From: Phycisphaerales bacterium UBA7800
GTDB lineage: Bacteria; Planctomycetota; Phycisphaerae; Phycisphaerales; Phycisphaeraceae
Length of the DNA stretch: 39,879 nucleotides
NCBI GenBank assembly: GCA_002480565.1
Contig: DLCK01000080.1
Span: forward strand, 72,611-112,489
Reading direction: 5' to 3'
Positions 30,387 through 38,386 of the stretch are shown piece after piece (the first letter of the stretch is position 1; every line of letters begins with the position of its first letter). Below the pieces are notes generated by a model. That model was not told the origin of the DNA. It searched no databases and saw only the letters and a program-made list of their open reading frames with translations. A program made the translations under genes and the position numbers.

Positions 30387-31442
30387 GTGCAGAATAATCA
30401 GAAAATCAGAATTGGGTTCATCGGCGCGGGCGGAATCTGTAAAAGCAGACACCTGCCTGGCCTGGCCAAGTGCGAAGATGCCCAAGTGGTTGCTGTCTGT
30501 AACCGTAGCAAAGAAAGCTCAGAGAAAGTCGCAGCGGAGTTTGGTATTCCAGAAATTGAAACCGATTGGATGAAGCTCATTGAACGCGATGATCTGGATG
30601 CCATTTTTATCGGGACTTGGCCGTACATGCACAAAGAGATGGCCATTGCAGCCCTGCACGCAGATAAGCATTGTTTCTGTCAGGCCCGTATGTGCTGTGA
30701 CCTTAATGAAGCCAGACAAATGTTACAGACCGTTCAGAACAAACCCGGTCTGGTGAACATGATCTGCCCGCCACCGCATCGGATGCCGTTTGAACCATGG
30801 ATCAAGCATTCCCTGGCAGATGGACTCATCGGCGAGTTAACGTTTGTCGAGTTGCGGTCCACGGGATCTGCCAACATTAATCCCAATGCGATGACTTGGC
30901 GTGAACAGGTCGAATACTCCGGCGAACAGGTCTTGGCAATGGGGATTTATGCCGAGACGCTTAACGCATGGGTTGGCCCGTATGAAACACTCGCTGCCAA
31001 TGTCAGCACGCCCATGGGAACCAAGACAATTGATGGCAAAGAAGTCGAAGTGAAAATCCCACAGGTGGTTAGTATCACCGGCCAACTGGCTAACGGTGCC
31101 GTCTGTCACGAACATCACATGGGCATTGCAGTCGACAAGTCAACACCGGTTAATGAAGTCACACTCTTTGGCACCGAGGGGACGATTCGCCACGCTTTTC
31201 TCAGTGGTGAAATTTACTATGCCCCCAAAGGTCAGCCATTGGCGAAGGTTGATGTGCCAGCGGAATTGATCGAAGACTGGCAGGTCGAATCAGACTTCAT
31301 TAATGCTGTCAAACTCGCACGCGTCGGTAAGCCCTGGCAGGTGAGTCCCGACTTCGTGGAAGGACACCAGTACATGGTCAAAGTCCACGCAGTGCATGAC
31401 TCTGCAAGACTGGGACGGGCCATTAACCTGGTGACACTGTAA
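30387..31442 (+). CDS. Gfo/Idh/MocA-family oxidoreductase with atypical EKP motif
   Basis: A 351-residue NAD(P)-dependent dehydrogenase-like protein. The N-terminal Rossmann fold begins IRIGFIGAGGICKSRHLPGL (GxGxxG-type loop), followed by VVAVCNRSKES, which suits dinucleotide binding. The C-terminal part is the usual beta-sheet substrate domain (LTFVELRSTGSANINP, GTEGTIRHAFLSGE). Where most members have EKP, with the Lys close to the nicotinamide, this protein has QAR (residues 99-101, CQARMCCDLNEAR). It may belong to a subfamily with altered catalysis or a different reaction. The start is GTG 30387, with AGGGA about ten bases upstream. The substrate is unknown; it probably acts on a sugar or cyclitol. 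Confidence 0.85.
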   Translation: MQNNQKIRIGFIGAGGICKSRHLPGLAKCEDAQVVAVCNRSKESSEKVAAEFGIPEIETDWMKLIERDDLDAIFIGTWPYMHKEMAIAALHADKHCFCQARMCCDLNEARQMLQTVQNKPGLVNMICPPPHRMPFEPWIKHSLADGLIGELTFVELRSTGSANINPNAMTWREQVEYSGEQVLAMGIYAETLNAWVGPYETLAANVSTPMGTKTIDGKEVEVKIPQVVSITGQLANGAVCHEHHMGIAVDKSTPVNEVTLFGTEGTIRHAFLSGEIYYAPKGQPLAKVDVPAELIEDWQVESDFINAVKLARVGKPWQVSPDFVEGHQYMVKVHAVHDSARLGRAINLVTL

Positions 31443-31454
31443 ATGCAGTGATTT

Positions 31455-31871
31455 ATGGCGGTGTCTAACTGTCTTGAACTCGATCAATTCAACACCATGC
31501 CCGACCATTCCGACGACCATCTCGACACACATCGACTCACCTGGGCGGTACTCCTGGGCAAGTGGGTGCAGTTTGCGCGGTCGGCGGTGGCGTTACCAGA
31601 TGATGAGCAGGGCAGGAAACTCCGCGCTTCGGTGCCGGACTTAATCATGCTTCAAGCCGTCTGGTTTGCGTTGCAGCATATGGATGAACTCTCCGCTGCT
31701 GAACAGGCATTGGGGTTGGATCGTGCTACCGTACTTGTCGACCATCACACGGTACAACTCAACGCCCATTGGCAGTCTGAGGATTTACCCCAAAAGATAG
31801 AGCAACTCATTACCGATGTCAGGCAAATGCTCGCAACTGTAAATGAGAATCAACAGGCAAAGAATCAATAA
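31455..31871 (+). CDS. Hypothetical protein, conserved-looking helical
   Basis: A 138-residue acidic, mostly helical protein starting 12 bases after the oxidoreductase stop, so probably co-transcribed with it. Its middle (VPDLIMLQAVWFALQHMDEL) and the following GLDRATVLVDHHTVQLNAHW are patterned enough to be a folded domain; no signal peptide or membrane span is present. ATG 31455 and the in-frame ATG 31497 are both possible starts and neither has a good ribosome-binding site. No family is recognised. Confidence 0.6.
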   Translation: MAVSNCLELDQFNTMPDHSDDHLDTHRLTWAVLLGKWVQFARSAVALPDDEQGRKLRASVPDLIMLQAVWFALQHMDELSAAEQALGLDRATVLVDHHTVQLNAHWQSEDLPQKIEQLITDVRQMLATVNENQQAKNQ

Positions 31872-31923
31872 ATGACTGACATATAGAAAAATTCCAGCCT
31901 TGACCTGATTCACACCTGTGAAG

Positions 31924-31952
31924 TTGAAATACTGCGAATTTCAGGATACATT
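31924..31952 (+). promoter_or_regulatory. Promoter candidate directly before pyrG
   Basis: TTGAAA (31924-31929), a 17-base spacer and TACATT (31947-31952). The -10 ends five bases before the pyrG ATG at 31958, so a standard start would fall on the ATG itself and the message would be leaderless. Confidence 0.45.
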
Positions 31953-31957
31953 GGGAC

Positions 31958-33796
31958 ATGCCCCAAAAGAATAACACATCAGAAAATGCGTCCGCTGGCG
32001 AGAACGAACTTTCCAGCATTCTGACTGAAGCGGGACAATCCTCCCACGAGTCTGAGTTTTTCAGCCCCATTCCCAAAGGCTATATCCCCGGTCGCCACAA
32101 GTACGTGGTGGTTCTGGGTACGGTTATGAGTGGTCTTGGTAAGGGCATCTTCTCCAGTTCGCTGGCCAAGCTCCTCAAGGATAAAGGCCTTCAAGTCGAA
32201 CCCATCAAGATGGAAGGTTACCTGAACATCGACTCAGGTACGCTTAACCCATACCGTCACGGCGAAGTCTTCGTACTTGATGACGGCATGGAAACCGACA
32301 TGGACCTGGGGACCTACGAACGTATCCTCGACCAGAATCTTGGAGAAGCCAACTTCACAACCTCCGGCCAAGTCTATCGGCGCGTGTTGGATAAAGAACG
32401 TCTGGGTGGATACCTCGGACGTGACGTGCAGATGATTCCACATGTCACCGGTGATGTGAAGTACAACCTTCGCAAACTTGCCATGGATAAAAAAGCCGAT
32501 GTCGTCTTCGTCGAAGTCGGCGGTACGGTAGGGGACTTTGAAAATGGATTCTATATCGAAGCACTCCGCGAACTGGCATTTGAAGAAGGTGAAACCGGCG
32601 TCTGTTTTGTCGCACTGACCTATGTCATCGAACCCCAGGCATTGGGTGAACAAAAATCCAAAGCTGCGCAACTTGGACTTAAAAAGCTCATGGAAGCAGG
32701 CATTCAACCTCACCTAGTTGCGTGTCGTGCGCACAATGAAGTTGAAGAAAATGCGTTGGAGAAAATCGCCATGTTCTCCAACGTGCCCAAACGTCGCTGT
32801 TTCTCCATGCATGACCGTAAGTCGATTTACACGATCCCTGAATCCATGCGTGAAGCAGGACTCGACCGTGAAGTGCTTACCCGTTTGGACATTCATGATC
32901 GCGTCAACCAACGCCACGAAGACAAGGCTCGTGAAGACTGGCGCAAGTTCGTCAGTATGATCACCCGCAAACGTAAATTCACCGCCAAGATCGGTATCAC
33001 CGGCAAGTATGCCAAGATCCGTGATGCATACGCATCCATCGACAAGGCGCTTGAACACTGTGGTACGCATCTGAATGCTGAACTGGATGTCCACTGGCTC
33101 GACACCACGGAAATGAATGAGACGGATGTCACACGTGAACTGGAAAACCTCGATGGCATTATCGTGCCCGGTGGTTTTGGTAAACGTGGTACTGAAGGCA
33201 AAATCGCCTGTATCAAATACTGTCGCGAAAACGCGCTGCCGTATTTGGGGATCTGTCTTGGTTTCCAAATGGCAGTGGTCGAATTTGCCCGTAATGTCTG
33301 CGGCTTGGCCGATGCCGGTTCAACTGAGTTTGATCCCAAGACGACCAACCCTGTCATTGATATCCTGCCTGAGCAGAAAAAAATCGAAGGACTCGGTGGG
33401 AACATGCGTCTTGGTGGTAAAGACGTACAAGTCAAATCCGACACCTTGGCTTGGTATCTATACAGTCAACAAAACATGATCCGTGAACGCTTCCGTCACC
33501 GCTTTGAAGTTGACCCACGTTACATCGAAAAACTCGAAGAACATGGCATGATCTTCTCCGGTCGACACCCACAGCAACCGATCATGCAGATTCTTGAACT
33601 CTCAACCAAGTTGCACCCATACTTCATCGGCGCCCAATTCCATCCGGAACTCACCAGCCGACCATTGGTGCCCCAGCCGATGTTCATGGGACTGGTTGCA
33701 GCAGCCATCCAACATGCCCACCCGGATGTTGAACCCTCACAAATCACCGATCGTTGGTTACCCCCGACCTTACCCACCCAGGCTGTAGAAGCTTGA
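31958..33796 (+). CDS. pyrG: CTP synthase, divergent type with N-terminal extension
   Basis: PyrG makes CTP from UTP, ATP and glutamine. The 612-residue protein has an extra polar N-terminus of about 45 residues, then the synthase domain with P-loop SGLGKGIFSSSL (Lys62), HGEVFVLDDGMETDMDLG and VEVGGTVGDFEN. The glutaminase domain follows with PGGFGKRG, nucleophile Cys433 in GICLGFQ, and His562/Glu564 in FHPEL. In the usual enzyme the UTP/ATP region reads QKxDPYLNxDxGTM; here it is IKMEGYLNIDSGTL (around residues 83-96), so DP is replaced by EG. Metal and catalytic residues remain, so it is probably active but belongs to a separate branch. ATG 31958 lacks a Shine-Dalgarno site and sits next to a -10-like box. 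Confidence 0.93.
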   Translation: MPQKNNTSENASAGENELSSILTEAGQSSHESEFFSPIPKGYIPGRHKYVVVLGTVMSGLGKGIFSSSLAKLLKDKGLQVEPIKMEGYLNIDSGTLNPYRHGEVFVLDDGMETDMDLGTYERILDQNLGEANFTTSGQVYRRVLDKERLGGYLGRDVQMIPHVTGDVKYNLRKLAMDKKADVVFVEVGGTVGDFENGFYIEALRELAFEEGETGVCFVALTYVIEPQALGEQKSKAAQLGLKKLMEAGIQPHLVACRAHNEVEENALEKIAMFSNVPKRRCFSMHDRKSIYTIPESMREAGLDREVLTRLDIHDRVNQRHEDKAREDWRKFVSMITRKRKFTAKIGITGKYAKIRDAYASIDKALEHCGTHLNAELDVHWLDTTEMNETDVTRELENLDGIIVPGGFGKRGTEGKIACIKYCRENALPYLGICLGFQMAVVEFARNVCGLADAGSTEFDPKTTNPVIDILPEQKKIEGLGGNMRLGGKDVQVKSDTLAWYLYSQQNMIRERFRHRFEVDPRYIEKLEEHGMIFSGRHPQQPIMQILELSTKLHPYFIGAQFHPELTSRPLVPQPMFMGLVAAAIQHAHPDVEPSQITDRWLPPTLPTQAVEA

Positions 33797-33846
33797 TTCA
33801 AATACGATCCACAGATGATTTTGCATAGGTAAATAAAGGAAAACAG

Positions 33847-34812
33847 ATGTTAAAGACTTGGTTGGCCTCAGCCATATTGGTTCTCATGTTTCTCTCAAGC
33901 GGCCTTCGTGCTGATGAGATTGTGCTTCTTAACAGCGACCGCCTTCAAGGTGTCGTCCTCGAAGAAACAGACAAGCACGTCGTACTTCAACACTCAGTTC
34001 TGGGTCGGCTGACTCTGCCACGTGAAAAGGTCCAAGCCGTGTTCAAGGAACAGGTGAAGGCTGTCCCCGCAGCAGAAACGGTACAGGCAAAGCCGGAACC
34101 CAAAAAGGAAATCGAACCTTTGCCCGAACGTCAAGATGGCCCGTTCATAACATTCCTGGCAGACTGGGAATCACAATTTGAAGCAGGTGCAACAGTCGCC
34201 ACGGGTAACACCGAAAAGGCCAACATCTATCTGCGGTTTAACACAACGACAGAGAACGAAAAACGTGCATGGGACTTTGATACCGCCTACTATCGCGATC
34301 AAACCGATGGCACGGTTTCCACCAACAAGTTCACTGCCGGCCTCAAACATGAATGGCTGTTTAAGGATTCACCCTGGTCAATCTTCGCTCAAGGTCGTTT
34401 TGACTATGACGAATTTCAGTCATGGGACAAGCGCCTTAGCGGTGCGTTGGGTGCAGGTTATCAGTGGATCAAAACCGATGACCTGAACGTCAAATTCAAA
34501 CTTGGTGCTGGTGCTTCCAAGGAATACGGTTCCCTGGACGAAGACGTGGTTCCCGAACTGCTTGCAGGCTTTGATGTGAAGTGGCAAATTTCCAAGAACC
34601 AGAAGTTCAAAGCAGGCACCACCATCTATCCCGACTTGTCGGACATCGGCGAATATCGCTTGGTCTCCGATGCAGCATGGGTGATTGATTTAAACACCGT
34701 CGAAAAGGTCAGCCTTAAAGTCGGTGTCGAAAATGAATACCAGTCCAAGGTCGATGCAGGTGTCAAAAATAACGACTTCCGTCTGTATAGCGCATTGGTA
34801 TTCAAGTTCTGA
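33847..34812 (+). CDS. DUF481 outer-membrane beta-barrel protein
   Basis: A 321-residue protein with a signal peptide (cleavage near SSGLRA-DEIVL). Residues about 24-70 form a small beta domain (DEIVLLNSDRLQGVVLEETD, then RLTLPREKVQAV) common in Planctomycetota envelope proteins. A Pro/Glu linker leads to the DUF481 barrel from about 105 on, with alternating amphipathic strands such as WESQFEAGATVATGNTEKAN and WSIFAQGRFDYDEF. The chain ends in Phe (LVFKF), typical of outer-membrane barrels. AAAGGA sits just before ATG 33847. DUF481 relatives are thought to be outer-membrane proteins of unclear function. A bidirectional terminator follows. Confidence 0.85.
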   Translation: MLKTWLASAILVLMFLSSGLRADEIVLLNSDRLQGVVLEETDKHVVLQHSVLGRLTLPREKVQAVFKEQVKAVPAAETVQAKPEPKKEIEPLPERQDGPFITFLADWESQFEAGATVATGNTEKANIYLRFNTTTENEKRAWDFDTAYYRDQTDGTVSTNKFTAGLKHEWLFKDSPWSIFAQGRFDYDEFQSWDKRLSGALGAGYQWIKTDDLNVKFKLGAGASKEYGSLDEDVVPELLAGFDVKWQISKNQKFKAGTTIYPDLSDIGEYRLVSDAAWVIDLNTVEKVSLKVGVENEYQSKVDAGVKNNDFRLYSALVFKF

Positions 34813-34875
34813 TTACCCAATACAGATGCATCATCTGACGGCTTAAACGCAAAGCCTCAGACGTTGAAAAGCAAT

Positions 34876-34916
34876 AAAAAAGCGGGATGGAACACATGAT
34901 TCCATCCCGCTTTTTT
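34876..34916. terminator. Bidirectional rho-independent terminator
   Basis: GCGGGATGGAA (34882-34892) pairs perfectly with TTCCATCCCGC (34900-34910); A-run on the left and T-run on the right serve both strands. It ends the DUF481 gene on the plus strand and the pectate-lyase-like gene on the minus strand. Confidence 0.95.
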
Positions 34917-34938
34917 ATTTGATCGTATGGCTGATGTT

Positions 34939-36174
34939 TTACGGTGTTGGTATTCCGACCGCTGGACTCTGGGCCGGGAGAATCGTTGGGGCGATTTGAG
35001 GCCACTTGATGACATCCGCAAGGGGATTCATTTTTGAAGTGAAGTTATGTGTCAGTTTGAAGAACCCATATTCATTACTGCTCACCGACTCGACAGGAGA
35101 TACATAGCTGAAGCTGCATTCACGTGTGATAAGACTCGCAGACGCTTCCTGGGTTCCTGTGAGCGATGCGAGAGGACTGTTGAAGATTGAACTCTCAAGC
35201 ACCAGGTTGGTTCCTGGTCCCACATCAAACAAGGGCAAGGTGCGTTCGGGAGTCTGGTTGTTTTTCCAATCCCATTGACAATCATCAAAGCCGATGAATT
35301 TAACATGGGCTTGTGTCCATTTGGGATAACTTTTGAGGATTTGATACCGCGAGGTCTTGCCAGCAGTGCTTGATTCGACGCGGACATTGTTCATGAGAAA
35401 TGTGCCAGCATTTCGCCCGCCGCCGTCGATTTTGAGAAACAAATCACAATTGGTCAACTGGGCATTATTGACCATGACATTCCCGCCACGTTCAAAATCA
35501 AAGACTGTGTTGCAGCCAAGTGCAAAAACAAAATTGAATTGAAAATCGACACCTTGATCATTTTTAACAAGGAATCCTGATTTGAGTTTAGCAAAGGTGA
35601 TTTGTTCAAACAGATAGTCTGAATCGTTGTGTTCGCCTGCTGTTTCCGCCATTTGGATACCGACGTCTGCATTGTAAAAATTCAGGTTGTACATTGAGTT
35701 GAGCATATTCCCCCAACCGATTGGGGTAGTTGCAAGAAAAAGAATACCTGCTTTATTGTTACCATCGAAATTCATATTCAGGACTTGCGTGCCACCAATG
35801 CCTACGGCTTTTAGGAGAGTGCCACCTTCGGGGCCATCCCATTGAAGGGTGCTCGTTTTTGGCCAGTGTTTCCATGGGGTACTGCCTTGGCCTCGTATTG
35901 TCATACCTCGTCCAGCGTGGGTTTTAAGGGTTAGCGTTTGTGTAATGCGGTATATACCTGCGGGTATTAAAATTTCACTACCGTTGGCATTGACCAGATT
36001 CAACGCTTCCTGAATCGCCTGCGTGTCATCGGCATTACCGTCACCGATAGCGCCCAAATCCTTGATATTGATCAGATGATTTGACGTTTGGTCAGCAGAC
36101 GTAACATGGGTTTGGAAAAGCATTGCATAAGCAAGCAGACAATAAGTGATCACGCAGAAGTAATTGCGTCGCAT
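34939..36174 (-). CDS. Secreted right-handed beta-helix protein (pectate lyase 3-like)
   Basis: A 411-residue protein with a signal peptide (FCVITYCLLAYAMLFQTHVTS). The mature N-terminus INIKDLGAIGDGNADDTQAI is the classic start of the pectate lyase 3 / glycosyl hydrolase 28-like beta helix, followed by EILIPAGIYRITQTL and repeated Asn-ladder-like strands. Catalytic residues cannot be assigned by eye. The frame extends to 36216, but ATG 36174 has GGAG nine bases upstream and starts the signal peptide directly. It is the last gene of a minus-strand operon led by a GntR-type regulator. It could bind or cleave a uronic-acid polysaccharide; the exact substrate is unknown. Confidence 0.75.
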   Translation of the reverse strand: MRRNYFCVITYCLLAYAMLFQTHVTSADQTSNHLINIKDLGAIGDGNADDTQAIQEALNLVNANGSEILIPAGIYRITQTLTLKTHAGRGMTIRGQGSTPWKHWPKTSTLQWDGPEGGTLLKAVGIGGTQVLNMNFDGNNKAGILFLATTPIGWGNMLNSMYNLNFYNADVGIQMAETAGEHNDSDYLFEQITFAKLKSGFLVKNDQGVDFQFNFVFALGCNTVFDFERGGNVMVNNAQLTNCDLFLKIDGGGRNAGTFLMNNVRVESSTAGKTSRYQILKSYPKWTQAHVKFIGFDDCQWDWKNNQTPERTLPLFDVGPGTNLVLESSIFNSPLASLTGTQEASASLITRECSFSYVSPVESVSSNEYGFFKLTHNFTSKMNPLADVIKWPQIAPTILPAQSPAVGIPTP

Positions 36175-36245
36175 GTATAAGACTCCAATGCAAGTGTGAA
36201 AAAAAGTTAAGGCCAATTAATAAAAGGTGGATTGTAAGGATTGAT

Positions 36246-37019
36246 TTATCGTCCATAACATTTCTGCAGTTGTATCCACCACAAATAACTGTCATAGGTT
36301 GATGTGTGAGACAGTGCTGTGCCATAGGTATAATTCAAGCTATAGCCTGTTGGGGTTTCGATGGCGTCGAAACTTAAATGATTGGTGCTGCCGTCGAGAA
36401 ACACCATGCTTAACCCCTGCATGTGATGCGGAGAGTAGTAGTTGGCTTTCGCCCCCAATGAATAGTCGCGTGTCATAAAGATATCTGCAAATAATGGGAA
36501 GTCAGAATCATTGTCATCGATCCTGTAATCTGCATATGGATTACCCGATGCATAGGAAGTCCCGCGTGGCCGCTGCATGAGCATGGTATTCAGGGCATAA
36601 TCACCGAAAACCATTTTGTTGTTCTGGCCGTACTGTGGACCTGCTTGGCCCGGATCCCAGTAGCCTGAGAGATAAGTATTGGTCGGACAGTACAACCCAT
36701 TGGTACTCTGGAGATATTGTCCTCCAACCAATACGCCCACGCCTACAGGTGATGGGACATAGCCATCCCAGAAAATGTTGGCAAGGTTGTTTCGATAAAG
36801 AATATTGGGACGAAAGTAGCCATTGTTGTCGGCGATATACGTTTTAAATGCCAAGTCCGTCTGGTGAAGATTGGTCATGCAGGTCACCCGCTGGGCTGCC
36901 TCACGTGCTTTGCCAAGAGCAGGCAGGAGTATGGATATCAGCAGTGAAACAATGCTGATGACAACCAGTAATTCAATGAGCGTAAAAGCACGTATGGGAC
37001 ATATAGAATGGTTTGTCAT
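36246..37019 (-). CDS. Prepilin-like protein with type IV methylation motif
   Basis: A 257-residue protein with a short positive leader and the class III signal sequence AFTLIELLVVISIVSLLISI (Glu at +5 after the processing site), then AREAAQRVTCMTNLHQTDLA. The C-terminal part includes HHMQGLSMVFLDGSTNHLSF, matching the H...G....DG motif of the large pilin-like secreted families in Planctomycetota. Such proteins are processed by prepilin peptidase and assemble at the envelope; they are not ordinary pili. ATG 37019 is preferred over 37109: GGAG precedes it by eight bases. It sits 28 bases after the regulator stop codon and 71 bases before the beta-helix gene, in the same operon. Confidence 0.85.
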   Translation of the reverse strand: MTNHSICPIRAFTLIELLVVISIVSLLISILLPALGKAREAAQRVTCMTNLHQTDLAFKTYIADNNGYFRPNILYRNNLANIFWDGYVPSPVGVGVLVGGQYLQSTNGLYCPTNTYLSGYWDPGQAGPQYGQNNKMVFGDYALNTMLMQRPRGTSYASGNPYADYRIDDNDSDFPLFADIFMTRDYSLGAKANYYSPHHMQGLSMVFLDGSTNHLSFDAIETPTGYSLNYTYGTALSHTSTYDSYLWWIQLQKCYGR

Positions 37020-37047
37020 TTTGAAATCTCCAGTGATCGACAATGAA

Positions 37048-38238
37048 TCAGGATTGGATTGACTGAGTGTCGATAACGTTGAGTTTCGGTTGCTCGTGCA
37101 TGAGAACACCTAATTGGGGTGGTTTGGGGCTCACGTCCCATTGTGGCGGGACGGCAGATAAACCTGCGGGGTTCAGTTGCGGTGCAAAAAGTTCGGGCTC
37201 CACATCCATATCCGTTCCCTGCAGGCGATGAAGCAGGCGATGGACCGTGGCATTGACCAACGCAGCAAGATCGTATTCAAAGCGATACACCGGCATGGCA
37301 TAGGACAAGGGGGCCTGATGGCAACCATAAACTGTAATGATGGGGCGGTAATCTGTTTGTTCTTTGAGTACGTCAGTCAGGCCTAGGCAGATGTGGTCGT
37401 CATTGGTGATGATCAAGCCATCGGGTCTTTGATGTTTGGGAAGTTCCAGCAGAGCTCGTCCAATTTTGCGGCCTGCCAAAATTAACCCGTGTCCTGCATG
37501 AATTTCCATCCCCTTGAGATTGTGCTTCTGGATACTGGCTACAAACGATTCCCACTGATTGCTACCTAAGTTGGAAGGGCCATCATCGCTGACAAGGCAA
37601 ATGCGTTGACATTCATTGTCTTTGAGTAAGTCAACGGCCTGATGGATCATTCGTTGGTAATCAATCGCTCCACCAACCAGACAACTTGTTTGAGGATGTG
37701 TGTTGACGCATGTGTTGAGAACCGTTGCCAGTTCCAGTTTTTGCATGGCACAAAAATCAATAAACCAAGCGTCCGAAAGGGCGGGGGTGATCAACGCATC
37801 AAGATGCCCATTATCTAAATCAGATGAAAATTGCTTGTTGTATTCTGAGAGTTCCACCGGCTTGTGTGGGAAACGATCAAAATTATAAATCCGATACCGG
37901 CAACCTTTTTCAATCAACCGCGTGAGAACCATTTCAAGAAAGACGGCATAGTAGGGCGAATGTTGGTTCTGCATCGTGGGGGTGAGAATCCCAACCATCC
38001 AGTCAATCGGTACCGCTGTTTGTTGCGTGTTGAAAATCGTCCCCATCCGCGGCTTACGTTGGATAAAGCCTTCAGATTCAAGCCGTTTCATGGCGGATTG
38101 AAGCACATTACTGCCCACACCCAATGATTCAACCATCTGGCTTTGTGTCGGTAAGCGATCACCATCGCCAAGTTGATTTTGACGGATGTAGGTCAAAACA
38201 CGCTTGAAAGTATGGTTCACAGCAGGTTCGGTAATCAT
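37048..38238 (-). CDS. GntR-family regulator with LacI-type sensor domain
   Basis: A 396-residue DNA-binding protein. Residues 1-75 form a GntR winged helix-turn-helix (TYIRQNQLGDGDRLPTQSQM, SAMKRLESEGFIQRKPRMG). Residues about 80-350 resemble the sugar-binding core of LacI/periplasmic binding proteins (MVGILTPTMQNQHSPYYAVF, HLDALITPALSD, RPDGLIITNDDHICLGLTDV). The wHTH of GntR plus LacI-type sensor is the AraR-like arrangement for sugar-responsive regulators. The gene heads the operon with the prepilin-like and beta-helix proteins and probably senses a sugar released from their substrate. Its own start is preceded by a candidate promoter and repeated ATAATCT boxes, consistent with autoregulation (inference). 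Confidence 0.88.
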   Translation of the reverse strand: MITEPAVNHTFKRVLTYIRQNQLGDGDRLPTQSQMVESLGVGSNVLQSAMKRLESEGFIQRKPRMGTIFNTQQTAVPIDWMVGILTPTMQNQHSPYYAVFLEMVLTRLIEKGCRYRIYNFDRFPHKPVELSEYNKQFSSDLDNGHLDALITPALSDAWFIDFCAMQKLELATVLNTCVNTHPQTSCLVGGAIDYQRMIHQAVDLLKDNECQRICLVSDDGPSNLGSNQWESFVASIQKHNLKGMEIHAGHGLILAGRKIGRALLELPKHQRPDGLIITNDDHICLGLTDVLKEQTDYRPIITVYGCHQAPLSYAMPVYRFEYDLAALVNATVHRLLHRLQGTDMDVEPELFAPQLNPAGLSAVPPQWDVSPKPPQLGVLMHEQPKLNVIDTQSIQS

Positions 38239-38240
38239 AA

Positions 38241-38264
38241 ATAATCTCGCAAGAGTAATAATCT
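38241..38264 (-). promoter_or_regulatory. Candidate operator repeats near the regulator start
   Basis: ATAATCT occurs at 38241-38247 and 38258-38264, 17 bases apart, directly between the predicted transcription start and the regulator ATG. Such spacing puts both copies on nearly the same face of the helix only approximately, but the position suits an autoregulatory operator. Confidence 0.35.
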
Positions 38265-38271
38265 TTGTGTA

Positions 38272-38299
38272 ATATTATTCAGAAACCTGACCAAGTCAA
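38272..38299 (-). promoter_or_regulatory. Candidate promoter of the GntR operon
   Basis: On the minus strand TTGACT (38299-38294), a 16-base spacer and TAATAT (38277-38272). Transcription would begin near 38265, just in front of the ATAATCT repeats. Confidence 0.45.
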
Positions 38300-38326
38300 T
38301 CTTTTTTACAAAAGTAGGGGGAAATT

Positions 38327-38358
38327 AAAAAAGGCTGTGAACCTTTGTTCACAGCCTT
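38327..38358 (-). terminator. Rho-independent terminator of the uronate isomerase gene
   Basis: AAGGCTGTGAAC and GTTCACAGCCTT form a twelve-base-pair stem with a four-base loop. On the minus strand the stem ends in a run of six T. It lies 29 bases past the stop codon. Confidence 0.93.
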
Positions 38359-38386
38359 GTGTTCAAGAATAGATTGGATTGGCGTA

